This document shows, piece by piece, positions 54,338-63,760 of a stretch of 64,000 bases of DNA. The stretch is taken from contig DATAUW010000034.1 of assembly GCA_036268055.1 (NCBI GenBank), forward strand, positions 1 through 64,000, read 5' to 3'. The notes under the pieces were generated by a model. That model was not told the DNA's origin, made no database searches, and saw only the letters and a program-made list of their open reading frames with translations. The translations under genes were made by a program, and so were the position numbers. The first letter of the stretch is position 1. Every line of letters begins with the position of its first letter. The stretch is from Verrucomicrobiia bacterium (GTDB taxonomy: Bacteria; Verrucomicrobiota; Verrucomicrobiia; Limisphaerales; Pedosphaeraceae).

Positions 54338-56428
54338 ATGAAATCCGTTCTTGAACCTGCGACGCCCGTGAACATTTTCATTATCTGCGCTTTTTTATCC
54401 GCATTAACCATGCCGATTTTTGCCGCGGAGTCTCCCGGGAATCCCTTATCTCCCCAAAAAGCGCTCGCCACCTTCCAACTCGACCCCGGGCTCAAGATCG
54501 AATGCATAGCCTCCGAACCCACTGTCGTCAGTCCCGTTGCGATGGATTGGGACGAATCCGGACGGATGTATGTCGTGGAAGATCGCGGCTATCCACTCGG
54601 CCCGGCGCCCGGCGAAAAACCGCAAGGCCAAATCATCCTTCTCGAAAGCACGCATCACGACGGCCACTATGACAAACGCACTGTCTTCGCGGATGGCCTC
54701 ACCTTTCCGAACGGTGTCCTCTGCTGGCGTGGCGGCATCTTCGTTACTTGCGCGCCATATTTATATTATTTCAAAGACACCGATGGCGACGGCGTTGCTG
54801 ATTTAAAGCAAATTATTTTCCAGGGTTTCGGCGATCAATCCACCACCCAGCAACGCGTCAGCCATCCGCTTCTGAATATTGACGGCTGGATTTATCTCAC
54901 CTCGGGATTTACCAGCGCGAACCTCACCTTGCCGCTGCATCCCAATCGCCCGCCGGTCGTCTGCGACCTGACCGATTTCCGTTTTCAACCCGGCACAGGT
55001 GAGATTGAAGCCGCCGCCGGCATCGCGCAATTCGGCCAAACCTTCGACAATTTCGGTCGCAAATTCATTTGCTCAAACCGCAATCACAATCAGATCGTGA
55101 TGATCCAACTCCAATATGCCAATCGGAATCCCGATCTCACCCTCAACCGCCTCGTCGAAGACACCCCCGATCACGGCGCCGCTGCGCGTGTTTTTCCACT
55201 CAGCGCGAATATCACCACCGTTCCAGCCGAAGCCGGACATTTCACTTCGGCTTGTGGCATCCTCTATTATCGCGGCTCCGCCCTGCCCGCCGATTATCGT
55301 GACAACTCCTTCACCTGCGAACCCGCCGGCAATCTCATCCACCGCGACCTCATTCGCCCAACCAATTCCACCTTCGTCGCCAGCCGCGCGAGCGTGAACC
55401 GGGAATTCCTCGCCTCCACCGACAACTGGTTTCGCCCCGTCAATCTCGCCTGCGGTCCCGACGGCGCGCTCTACGTCTGCGACATGTATCGCGGCGCCAT
55501 TGAGCATCCCAATTTTCTTACAAACGAAAAACGCGCCGCCACCGATTTCAACGCCGGGAAAGACAAAGGCCGCATCTACCGCATCACCGGCAAGGACTTC
55601 ACGAATTTTTCGCAAGCCGATCTCTCCCACGCCAGCACCGTTGATCTCTGTGAATTATTAAATCATCCAAACGCCTGGCAGCGCACCACCGCCCAACGCC
55701 TCCTGTTGGAACGCAACGATGTCGCTTCCTTTTCTCCACTCGCCTCCCTTTGCAAAAATGCACCCGATCCCGAAACACGCGTTCTCGCATTACGAATTCT
55801 CGACAACCTCGACAATCTCCGCGACGCCCAAATCGAATTCGCGCTTGCCGACAAAAATCCCGGCGTCCGCGAAAACGCCCTGCAACTCGCCGAACCGCGC
55901 CTTAAAAATTCACCGCGCCTCTCCGCCGCCATTCTCGTTCTCGCCAACGATCCCGATCCTCGCGTTCGTTTTCAATGCGCCCTCACCCTCGGCGAACTCG
56001 ATAATTCACGCGCCCTGACCGCCCTCGCCCAAATCGCCGCCCGCGATTCCACCGACCACTGGACTCGCGCCGCCATTCTGTCCTCCGTTCGCAACCACGC
56101 CGCCGACCTGCTCGAAATTCTTTTGAACACCCAACCCCTTTCCACACCCGGCGCTTCCGCCTTGATCACCGAACTCACCCGCATGTCCGCGATGCACCTC
56201 ACGCCCGCCGCGTTGACCTCCCTCCTCGAACAACTGCTCGCCCCCGACACCCAAGCCGACGCCCTCTGGCAAAAACCCGCCCTCGCCGCCTTCGCTCAAG
56301 GCCTCGCCACCCGCCCGTCCCCACATATCGAAACCCTCGACCTCCTCACCAACCACTCCCCCATCACCACCCTCACCCGCGACCGCTTTAATTTTTTAAC
56401 GAACGCCTCCGCACCTTCCAGCAATTAA
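54338..56428 (+). CDS. PVC-type secreted dehydrogenase-domain protein with HEAT repeats
   Basis: The 696-residue protein has an N-terminal hydrophobic signal and the putative membrane-bound dehydrogenase beta-propeller (TIGR02604-type): WDESGRMYVVEDRGYP near residue 75, DTDGDGVADLKQIIFQGF near 150 and CGPDGALYVCDMYRGAIEHP near 380. Helical HEAT-like repeats follow (LADKNPGVRENALQLAEPRL). Unlike the related protein at 12173-14821 it has no CxxCH haem site and no discoidin domain, so electrons would need another acceptor. I chose ATG 54338 over a TTG four codons upstream. The substrate is unknown. Confidence 0.8.
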   Translation: MKSVLEPATPVNIFIICAFLSALTMPIFAAESPGNPLSPQKALATFQLDPGLKIECIASEPTVVSPVAMDWDESGRMYVVEDRGYPLGPAPGEKPQGQIILLESTHHDGHYDKRTVFADGLTFPNGVLCWRGGIFVTCAPYLYYFKDTDGDGVADLKQIIFQGFGDQSTTQQRVSHPLLNIDGWIYLTSGFTSANLTLPLHPNRPPVVCDLTDFRFQPGTGEIEAAAGIAQFGQTFDNFGRKFICSNRNHNQIVMIQLQYANRNPDLTLNRLVEDTPDHGAAARVFPLSANITTVPAEAGHFTSACGILYYRGSALPADYRDNSFTCEPAGNLIHRDLIRPTNSTFVASRASVNREFLASTDNWFRPVNLACGPDGALYVCDMYRGAIEHPNFLTNEKRAATDFNAGKDKGRIYRITGKDFTNFSQADLSHASTVDLCELLNHPNAWQRTTAQRLLLERNDVASFSPLASLCKNAPDPETRVLALRILDNLDNLRDAQIEFALADKNPGVRENALQLAEPRLKNSPRLSAAILVLANDPDPRVRFQCALTLGELDNSRALTALAQIAARDSTDHWTRAAILSSVRNHAADLLEILLNTQPLSTPGASALITELTRMSAMHLTPAALTSLLEQLLAPDTQADALWQKPALAAFAQGLATRPSPHIETLDLLTNHSPITTLTRDRFNFLTNASAPSSN

Positions 56429-56569
56429 TTACAGATTCCCTCTTTCCAGAATTTATTTCTCTCTCTTCCGCTCTGCGCCTCTGCGTCAAAAAAATCCAAC
56501 CCAAAATCGCCGCCTCGCCCACATTCGATTCATCCTTTATTTCACCGCATTTGCGTGCTACAAATCTCC

Positions 56570-58030
56570 ATGCCCGTCCAGAACCGCATCATCAAGATCC
56601 AGAAGCGAAATCGCGCCCTCGTCACTTTCGACCCCGACCGCATCGGCCGCGCCATTCTCCGCGCCGCCGAATCCATCGGCGGATTCCAACAGGATCTTCT
56701 TCCCGACATCAACGGCACAATTTTCGACGCATGCGACACCGACGAACAAATTGCCGCCTTCCTGAGCGACATGGTCATCGTCTGCCTCAATGCCGAGGAA
56801 CATCATCTTATCACGAATTTTCCGCCGACCATCGAGGACATCCAGGACCGCGTGCTTCACATTTTGCGCAGTTACGGTTTTCAAAACACCGCCGATGCCT
56901 ACGCATGCTATCGCTGGGGCCGCCACTGGTTCCGCGAAGGCGCGATCTCTGCCGATAAATTTGTCGGCAACGGTTTTCCGCGCGAACGCATGACGCAAAC
57001 TCTCGAATGGAACCGCCAGCATGGCTGCGATACCATCGCCGGCCTCAACGAACTCGTCGCGCGCGGCCAACTCAAACCGGTCATTGACGACTCCATCGCC
57101 CGCTACGAATCCTCCCTCGACGAAGCCGCCGCGAAAGTCATGTCCCGCATCCGTGGCGGCGATAACATCCGCATGATGTGGGTGAGCGGCCCAAGTTCCT
57201 CCGGCAAGACCACCACCACCGTCAAGCTCACCCAGCGCCTTGAGAAACAGGGCCTGCGCTTTCTCATGCTCAACCTCGACGATTATTTTTGGTCGCTCGT
57301 GGAGCATCCCACCGATTGGATCAACGACCGTAATTTTGAAACGCCCGAGGCTCTCGACATCCAATTATTGAATCAACACCTTCAGCAGTTGCTCGACGGC
57401 AAAACCATTGACAAGCCCACCTACAGTTTCAAGGAAGGTCGCCGCACCACAGCCAAGCAAGTGAAGCTCGAACCTGGCCAAATCCTGTTGCTCGATTGCC
57501 TTCACGGCCTCTACCCGCCCATCACCGAGGGCATTGATCCCAGCGCGCAATTCCGCCTTTACATCGAGGCGATGAATCCCATTTACGAAGGCGATGGCTC
57601 GACCAAACGCTGCGTGAAATTCACTGATGTCCGCATCATCCGCCGCATGCTCCGCGACGTGCAGCATCGCAATTACAGTCCCATCACCACGATGCTTCAC
57701 TGGCACTACGTTCGCGCCGGAGAATTGTTCAGCATCATCCCGCTCATGGGCCTCGCCGACCACATCGTTGACGGCGGATTTCCTTTTGACTTGCCCGCGC
57801 TCAAGCCGTTCTTCATGGGCCCCGGCGGATATTTCCCGGGCGCTGACGCGCTAAATTCTTATACCGGATTTCTCGATGCGCGCATCCGTTACGACCGCGT
57901 CCGCCAACTGCTCGAATCCGTGAACGGCCTGACCAAAGACCAGGTTATGTCGCACGACCTGATTCCCGGCGACGCCGTCATCCGCGAATTCGTCGGTGGC
58001 AGCACGATCAAGATTCCGCACAACGAGTAG
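56570..58030 (+). CDS. ATP-cone domain fused to uridine kinase/phosphoribulokinase-like ATPase
   Basis: Residues 1-90 form an ATP-cone (KIQKRNRALVTFDPDRIGRAI... PTIEDIQDRVLHILRSYGF), a regulatory nucleotide-binding fold best known from ribonucleotide reductases and NrdR. The main domain, from about residue 200, holds a P-loop GPSSSGKTTTTVKL, LNLDDYFWS and a lid region (SFKEGRRTTAKQVKLEPGQILLLDCLHGLYP) typical of the uridine kinase family. It most likely phosphorylates a nucleoside or sugar phosphate under control of the ATP/dATP level. The exact substrate is unknown. The ATG at 56570 gives the usual ATP-cone start. The gene stands alone, downstream of a CTCTGCG repeat. Confidence 0.82.
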   Translation: MPVQNRIIKIQKRNRALVTFDPDRIGRAILRAAESIGGFQQDLLPDINGTIFDACDTDEQIAAFLSDMVIVCLNAEEHHLITNFPPTIEDIQDRVLHILRSYGFQNTADAYACYRWGRHWFREGAISADKFVGNGFPRERMTQTLEWNRQHGCDTIAGLNELVARGQLKPVIDDSIARYESSLDEAAAKVMSRIRGGDNIRMMWVSGPSSSGKTTTTVKLTQRLEKQGLRFLMLNLDDYFWSLVEHPTDWINDRNFETPEALDIQLLNQHLQQLLDGKTIDKPTYSFKEGRRTTAKQVKLEPGQILLLDCLHGLYPPITEGIDPSAQFRLYIEAMNPIYEGDGSTKRCVKFTDVRIIRRMLRDVQHRNYSPITTMLHWHYVRAGELFSIIPLMGLADHIVDGGFPFDLPALKPFFMGPGGYFPGADALNSYTGFLDARIRYDRVRQLLESVNGLTKDQVMSHDLIPGDAVIREFVGGSTIKIPHNE

Positions 58031-58205
58031 TTTAGCGGCCATTCCGCTGTTCCAAACCGCCGCAATTTTTTGCGAAATCCAATCGTTATTCTTCGATCCG
58101 GATTGCATGAAAAAACTGTCACGTCTCTTTCATGCTGTTGTCATTCAGAAGCAGTTTAATCTCAGCGTCGAAGCTCTAACCAATAATCTGAATCCTCACA
58201 AAAAT

Positions 58206-58565
58206 ATGAATCCAAAACTTGCTATTGTTGCCTTGCTTGCAGTCAGTCTCATTGCCGGTTGCGAATCAGAAAGTGAAGAACGCTCCGAGCACCAATCAAA
58301 TCAGGCTGAATTGCTTTCCCAGGCGAAGATCAGCAAAGACGACGCGGTAAAAATCGCCATGAACCGCGTTCCCGACGGCTCCGTCAAGGAAGCGGAATTG
58401 GAAAAAGAACATGGCAAATTGATCTGGTCATTTGACATGGCGACTCCCGGGATGAAGGATATCACTGAGGTGAATGTGGATGCCATCACCGGAAGCGTGG
58501 TCGGCGTTCATAAGGAATCTCCTGAGTCGGAAAAGAAAGAAGCCGATGACGAAAAGGGCAAATAG
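58206..58565 (+). CDS. Lipoprotein with PepSY-like domain
   Basis: The 119-residue product begins MNPKLAIVALLAVSLIAGC, a signal peptide with lipobox LIAGC. An acidic linker follows, then a PepSY-like domain: AKISKDDAVKIAMNRVPDGS, the Glu-rich KEAELEKEHGKLIWSFDM and VNVDAITGSVVGVHKE. PepSY units are small inhibitory or binding domains in the periplasm. The ATG at 58206 is preferred over upstream frames that would put the lipobox internally. It lies 17 bases upstream of the phosphoesterase gene and may be co-transcribed. Confidence 0.82.
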   Translation: MNPKLAIVALLAVSLIAGCESESEERSEHQSNQAELLSQAKISKDDAVKIAMNRVPDGSVKEAELEKEHGKLIWSFDMATPGMKDITEVNVDAITGSVVGVHKESPESEKKEADDEKGK

Positions 58566-58582
58566 GTTTAGAGTCTGGCAAA

Positions 58583-59941
58583 ATGTTCACCGGGCACAAA
58601 CCATGGCTTTGCCAGCATGAGATGGAACTGCGGCCAATCGTTGAGCGGCCCGCTGGGAATTTTTTGGTTTCCGTAATTTGGGCGGCCTGCTTGATGATGT
58701 TATTTGGCGTTTCGCTGACGGCACAAACTCTGCCGCCCATTAAAACGGTATTCGTCATCAGCATGGAGAATCACAATCTCGTCGAACCGATTTCCGACGG
58801 GACGGATGCCATTTTTAAAAATCCCGCCGCGCCTTTCATCAACAGCCTGATTACGCCCGGCAATTCCAACGCCCTGCAAACGACGTATTGCGTTCACTAT
58901 TACAATGTGGGAGTCGGAGTCCATCCGTCGGAAGCAAATTATATTTGGTCCGAAGCCGGGACGGATTTCGGCATCCATACCGACGGCGATCCCGGCACGA
59001 ATTTCAATAACGTATTCAATGCGCCGCATCTGACCGGGCAGTTGGATGCCGCGGGCATTTCCTGGAAGAATTATCAGGAAGATTTTCAATTCGCCACGAA
59101 TCCGATCGTCAGTGCTTCCGGCGACGACACAAATTTTACCAACGCTTACAACGGAGCGAGCGATTTCGATTATGCGGTTCGCCACAATCCCATGGCGTTT
59201 TTCTCCGATACACAGGCCGAAAATATTTATCCGCTGGAACAATTATTTTCCGATTTAAGCAATCATGTCGCCGGTCGTTATAATTGGATCGGCCCAAACA
59301 CCTTCAATGACCAGCACAGCCCATTGCCCGGAGGGTTTACTTATAACGGCATCACTTACACCGGTGAGGATGCGGGCATTGCGCAGGGCGATAATTTTCT
59401 TTCGATCATCCTTCCCCGCATCATGGCTTCGGCGGAATATCAGGACAACGGCATGATTGTTATTTGGTATGATGAATCCGAATACGAGGATGATACCAAT
59501 CATCCCATTCCAGCGATTATCATTTCGCCCTGGGCGCGGGGAAATGGTTACGCGAGCCAAAAGATAATGAGCCATTCATCCGATTTGAAAACGATGGAAG
59601 AAATCTTCGGTCTGCCGCTATTGACGAATGCCATTCCTCCCGCCGAAACGTCCCTGACCGGAACCGGCTATAATACTCTCGATGCCGTGAATGACTTCAG
59701 CGATCTTTTTCGGACGACGCCATTGATCACTGACGCGCATTTACTGAATGGAGGTTTTCAATTACGCTTCAGCGGACCCACGGGAACCAATTATCAGATT
59801 TCGACCAGTGAAGTTTTAACCACACCGGCTTCAATCTGGACGGTTGTGGCCAGCGGCACATTCGGCGACACGAATATTTCCTGGATAGACACGCAAGTGA
59901 GCGACTATCCCACGCGTTTTTATCGGCTGAGTTCGCCTTAG
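58583..59941 (+). CDS. Secreted phosphoesterase of the AcpA/phospholipase C superfamily, second copy
   Basis: After a hydrophobic signal (FLVSVIWAACLMMLFG) the protein shows VFVISMENHNLVEP, APFINSLITPGNSNAL and VHPSEANYIWSEAG, then WYDESEYEDDTNHP and SHSSDLKTMEEIFGL, matching the paralogue at 1997-3103 nearly block for block. The C-terminal 80 residues are an extra module ending TRFYRLSSP, a tail seen on verrucomicrobial secreted proteins. The predicted activity is phosphate-ester hydrolysis outside the cytoplasm. The start is ATG 58583, or ATG 58622. It converges with the sulfatase gene, with two bases between the stops. Confidence 0.85.
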   Translation: MFTGHKPWLCQHEMELRPIVERPAGNFLVSVIWAACLMMLFGVSLTAQTLPPIKTVFVISMENHNLVEPISDGTDAIFKNPAAPFINSLITPGNSNALQTTYCVHYYNVGVGVHPSEANYIWSEAGTDFGIHTDGDPGTNFNNVFNAPHLTGQLDAAGISWKNYQEDFQFATNPIVSASGDDTNFTNAYNGASDFDYAVRHNPMAFFSDTQAENIYPLEQLFSDLSNHVAGRYNWIGPNTFNDQHSPLPGGFTYNGITYTGEDAGIAQGDNFLSIILPRIMASAEYQDNGMIVIWYDESEYEDDTNHPIPAIIISPWARGNGYASQKIMSHSSDLKTMEEIFGLPLLTNAIPPAETSLTGTGYNTLDAVNDFSDLFRTTPLITDAHLLNGGFQLRFSGPTGTNYQISTSEVLTTPASIWTVVASGTFGDTNISWIDTQVSDYPTRFYRLSSP

Positions 59942-59943
59942 AT

Positions 59944-61557
59944 TTAGTGTTGCGCCTTGAGTTTCGCGTAATCAATCACCCCGCAACGCGCCGCCCATTT
60001 ATCGTAGTCATCGCGCAATTCGTGAACGATGTCAGGATGAGCGTCAGCTAGATTGTGCATTTCAATGCGATCCTGCGAAATATCGTAAAGCTCCCACTCA
60101 TTGCCACTGGGGCCGAGCGTCACCAGTTTCCATTTTCCTTTGCGAATCGCCGAATTGCCTTCGTGCTCCCAGAAAAATGTTCGATCAGCAACGCCGTGCC
60201 CGCCCTTCAACATCGTCACTATGCTCTGGCCTTCCAATTTCACCGCGCCATCGCCGGGATATTTTGTGCCCGCCAACTCCAAAAATGTCGGCAGTAAATC
60301 CAGCACATGACCGGGTTCGCGAACTAATGTCCCTTCTTTGTCTTGCGGAATTCCCGCCGGCCAGCGGGCAATCAATGGCGTGCTGATGCCGCCTTCGTAA
60401 GCCGTGACCTTGTGCCGCCGCCAGGGCGTGTTACTCACCGTCGCCCAGGGACGCGCGTAGCCGCGAAAGGAATCGCGGTCGCCAATCGGCACTGATTTAT
60501 TGCCCCCGTTCGGATCTTCTGCCGCCGCGCCGTTGTCCGATAAAAAAATCACCAGCGTATTTTTTTCGACGCCAAGCTTTTTTAATTCATCCAGCAATCG
60601 CCCGATCGCCCGATCCAGATGTTCCGTCTGCGCCGCATAAACTTCCATGCGCCGCGCCCACTGCTTGCGCTGCTCGTCGGTCAATTGGTCCCACGGCTTG
60701 TTTTTTCCCCGGTCCATCGGGCACATGTCCTGCCCTTCGGGAACGATTCCAAGCTGGGTCATCCGCTTCAATCGCTCCTTGCGAATCGCCTGCCAGCCCA
60801 GGTCATATTTCCCGCGATACTTTTCTATATCCGACTCCGGCGCTTGCAATGGCCAATGCGACGCATTGTAAGGCATGTAGAGAAAAAATGGTTTGGCCGG
60901 CGAAGTCTTCGTGGACGTTTCCAAAAATTCTATCGCATGATCGGTGAAGGCGTCGGTGGAATAAAAGCCGTCGTGCGGGGGTGTATAAGTTTGGTCGTTC
61001 AAGGCCATCGGCGCGCGGGGTCCGTCGCCGGAACCGCCGCCGAAATAATTCATCGCGCCATTAATTTGGACAAAAGACAAATCGAAGCCCCGATGAACAG
61101 GCCATTCTTCCGGACGCTTTCCAAGATGCCATTTGCCGGCCATCATCGTCTCGTATCCGTCCGCGCGCAACAATTCCGCCATCGTGGGGCTGTTGGTGCT
61201 GAGATGATCCTGATAAGCCGGAGTGTTCGCCGCCTCGCGCGCTTCCGCCGCATATTCATCGATCATGTCGCCGATGCCGACCTGATGCGGATAGCGTCCG
61301 GTCAGCAACGCCGCGCGCGTCGGGCAGCACCGCGCCTGATTATAAAATTGCGTCAGCGCCACGCCGCTCTTGGCGAGGCGATCAATATTAGGCGTGGAAA
61401 TCTCCGAGCCAAAACACCCGATATCCGAGTAACCCAAGTCATCGGCCAAAATCAAAACAATATTCGGCCGCTCGGATGCCGCGTGGAGAGAAAGTCCCCC
61501 AAGCAAAATCTCCATGACAAATCCGAACGCCAGGAATTTGAATAGTGCTCGTTTCAT
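59944..61557 (-). CDS. Secreted sulfatase, formylglycine type
   Basis: The 537-residue protein has a signal peptide (MKRALFKFLAFGFVMEILLGG), the metal site RPNIVLILADDLGYSDIGC, and the activation signature CCPTRAALLTGRYPHQVG. The Cys in C-P-T-R is the residue converted to formylglycine. Later blocks are GKWHLGKRPEEW, SDNGAAAED and the C-terminal WKLVTLGPSGNEWELYDI. It removes sulfate from a carbohydrate or similar ester. Its closest text is the arylsulfatase A/S1 family. A second sulfatase of this kind is divergent from it. No formylglycine-generating enzyme is visible in the window. The start was moved to the ATG at the signal peptide. Confidence 0.92.
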   Translation of the reverse strand: MKRALFKFLAFGFVMEILLGGLSLHAASERPNIVLILADDLGYSDIGCFGSEISTPNIDRLAKSGVALTQFYNQARCCPTRAALLTGRYPHQVGIGDMIDEYAAEAREAANTPAYQDHLSTNSPTMAELLRADGYETMMAGKWHLGKRPEEWPVHRGFDLSFVQINGAMNYFGGGSGDGPRAPMALNDQTYTPPHDGFYSTDAFTDHAIEFLETSTKTSPAKPFFLYMPYNASHWPLQAPESDIEKYRGKYDLGWQAIRKERLKRMTQLGIVPEGQDMCPMDRGKNKPWDQLTDEQRKQWARRMEVYAAQTEHLDRAIGRLLDELKKLGVEKNTLVIFLSDNGAAAEDPNGGNKSVPIGDRDSFRGYARPWATVSNTPWRRHKVTAYEGGISTPLIARWPAGIPQDKEGTLVREPGHVLDLLPTFLELAGTKYPGDGAVKLEGQSIVTMLKGGHGVADRTFFWEHEGNSAIRKGKWKLVTLGPSGNEWELYDISQDRIEMHNLADAHPDIVHELRDDYDKWAARCGVIDYAKLKAQH

Positions 61558-61869
61558 CGTGCAGCAGTTGTTCACAGCGCGTGCTCGTGCCGTGGTCGTG
61601 CTATACCGCAACCAAACAATAATTGCCGCCGCACATCAATGTGTTTTTTGTCTGCGTCAGGCGTGCCTCAAAGCCGCACGTAAAATTTAATCGACCCGCG
61701 AATCTCATTCTCCCACACGCAGTCACAAGTATCGAAACGCGCAAACGGAAATTCGCCGAAATTTTAATGACCCGGTTTCACTCAAAAATGACCCGTAGCA
61801 AAGTTGTCCCACAACGGCTTCACGGTTGAATCCAGCGGCTAATAGAAATATTATAATGTCATCAGACCT
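61558..61869. other. Divergent promoter region of the two sulfatase genes
   Basis: The 312-base gap must hold promoters for both sulfatase genes. No gene, strong palindrome or repeat is obvious to me. Confidence 0.45.
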
Positions 61870-63588
61870 ATGACTATCAATCCGCCAATTCAACGACTTT
61901 TGAAACTGGCACAAGTTTTTTTCTTCGTTGCCTGCCTGCTCATAACGAGCCGCGCGACCAATGCCGCCGAGACCAACGCGCCGCGCCCGAATATTGTTTT
62001 TATCCTCGCCGATGACTTGGGCTATTCGGACCTTGGCTGTTACGGTTCGGAAATTCCCACTCCGAATCTCGACCGGCTCGCGGCGGAAGGAATGCGCCTG
62101 AGCGAATTCTATACGACGCCGCGTTGCTGCCCGACTCGCGCATCGTTGCTAACAGGATTGTATCCCCAACAAGCCGGCATTGGCGAAATGATGGAAGACC
62201 GCGGCATCATTGGCTATCGCGGCGAACTAAGCCACGACTGCATTTCGATGGCCGAGATTTTGAAACAAGCCGATTACCACACCTTGATGGTCGGCAAATG
62301 GCATGTGTGCCACATTTTTTTCGATGGCAAAAAACAGCTGGATCACGAATCCAATGTTCCTTTTTGGGAAGACAAAACCGACTGGCCGTTGCAACGAGGA
62401 TTCGAGGAATATTTTGGCACCATCCACGGCGTTTGCAGTTACTATGATCCTTTTTCGCTCGTGCGCGGCAACACCCCCATCCAGCCTGACTCCACGAATT
62501 TTTATTACACCGATGTCATCACCGAGCACGCCATTGCGGACATTGATAATTATGCGGGCAAGGACAAACCCTTTTTTATTTATGCCGCTTACACCGCGCC
62601 GCATTGGCCATTGCAGGCGCCGGAAGCGGACATCGCCAAATATCGCGAGCGTTATCTGGCGGGTTGGGATGCCATCCGCACCAATCGTTATCAACGCCAG
62701 ATCGCGCTCGGCCTGATTGACAAATCCTGGCCGCTCTCTCCGCGCGACCCGCGCGTGCCGGAGTGGGGCAAAGTCAAAGATAAAAAATGGGAGGCCAACC
62801 GCATGGCGACTTATGCGGCGATGGTTGAACATCTGGATCGCGGCGTCGGACGCATTCTTGACCAGCTCAAGCAAAAGGGCATTGAGAAAAACACGCTCGT
62901 GATTTTCATGTCTGACAATGGCGCTTGCGCCGAAATCATCCAGCCCGAGTGGTATGATATTCCCAGCAAAACGCGCGACGGCCGCATCGTCAAGGTGGGC
63001 AACGGCAATCACTCCGTTTTCGCCGGGCCCGAAGATGTCTGGCAAAGTTACGGCGTGCCGTGGGCGAATGCCAGCGACACTCCCTTCCTGCTCTACAAAC
63101 ATTTCACCCATGAAGGCGGCATCTCCACTCCGCTAATCGTTCGCTGGCCGGAAGTGATTCACGCGGGCGGCGTCATCTCACGCCAAATCGGACACGTCAC
63201 TGACATCATGCCGACGCTGATGGAAGTCGCCGGGGCAACACTTCCCGAAACCTTCAACGGCCATCCGTCGCCCGCCTTGGAGGGCCAGAGCCTGTTGCCG
63301 ATTTTTAAAGGCGAGACGCGCCCGCATCCCAAACCGATTTTCTGGGAGCACGAAGGTAATCGCGCAGTCCGGCTCGGTGAATGGAAACTCGTCGCGCGTC
63401 ACGGCGATCCGTGGGAACTTTACAACGTCGAAACCGATCGCACCGAACACAACAACCTCGCCGCCGATCAACCGGAAAAAGTGAAAGAATTATCGTCTCT
63501 TTACGCGGATTGGGCCGCGCGCTGTCATGTCGTGCCGCCCGAACAATTACCTCGCGTGCGCCGCATCGTGCCCGCGAGTAATGATTAG
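61870..63588 (+). CDS. Secreted sulfatase, formylglycine type, second copy
   Basis: The 572-residue protein has a signal peptide (LLKLAQVFFFVACLLITS), RPNIVFILADDLGYSDLGC, the modification site CCPTRASLLTGLYPQQAG, VGKWHV near residue 140, MSDNGACAE near 350 and a closing WKLVARHGDPWELYNV. It resembles its divergent neighbour throughout but differs enough to suggest another substrate. Together with the upstream hexosaminidase-like operon and phosphatases it fits a lifestyle of degrading sulfated, phosphorylated glycans. Activity needs a formylglycine-generating enzyme encoded elsewhere. Confidence 0.92.
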   Translation: MTINPPIQRLLKLAQVFFFVACLLITSRATNAAETNAPRPNIVFILADDLGYSDLGCYGSEIPTPNLDRLAAEGMRLSEFYTTPRCCPTRASLLTGLYPQQAGIGEMMEDRGIIGYRGELSHDCISMAEILKQADYHTLMVGKWHVCHIFFDGKKQLDHESNVPFWEDKTDWPLQRGFEEYFGTIHGVCSYYDPFSLVRGNTPIQPDSTNFYYTDVITEHAIADIDNYAGKDKPFFIYAAYTAPHWPLQAPEADIAKYRERYLAGWDAIRTNRYQRQIALGLIDKSWPLSPRDPRVPEWGKVKDKKWEANRMATYAAMVEHLDRGVGRILDQLKQKGIEKNTLVIFMSDNGACAEIIQPEWYDIPSKTRDGRIVKVGNGNHSVFAGPEDVWQSYGVPWANASDTPFLLYKHFTHEGGISTPLIVRWPEVIHAGGVISRQIGHVTDIMPTLMEVAGATLPETFNGHPSPALEGQSLLPIFKGETRPHPKPIFWEHEGNRAVRLGEWKLVARHGDPWELYNVETDRTEHNNLAADQPEKVKELSSLYADWAARCHVVPPEQLPRVRRIVPASND

Positions 63589-63760
63589 CCCGTCATCCGT
63601 TTTCAACGAAAGCGAGGTTGATTTTTGTACGCCGTCGCAGATAGAACTCTCTTGTTTTTCCCCGCAAAAACGCCTATCTATTTGGTTGCTTGAAACTTAA
63701 CCAACATGTTTCTGCGGGCCGCGCGTCCCGGGCCCACTTGGATTTTTGCCTTCACCCGCG

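Noticed and set aside
60619-61545. 308-codon plus-strand frame
   Set aside because: It is antisense to the first sulfatase and very Arg-rich.
62227-63111. 294-codon minus-strand frame
   Set aside because: It is antisense to the second sulfatase.
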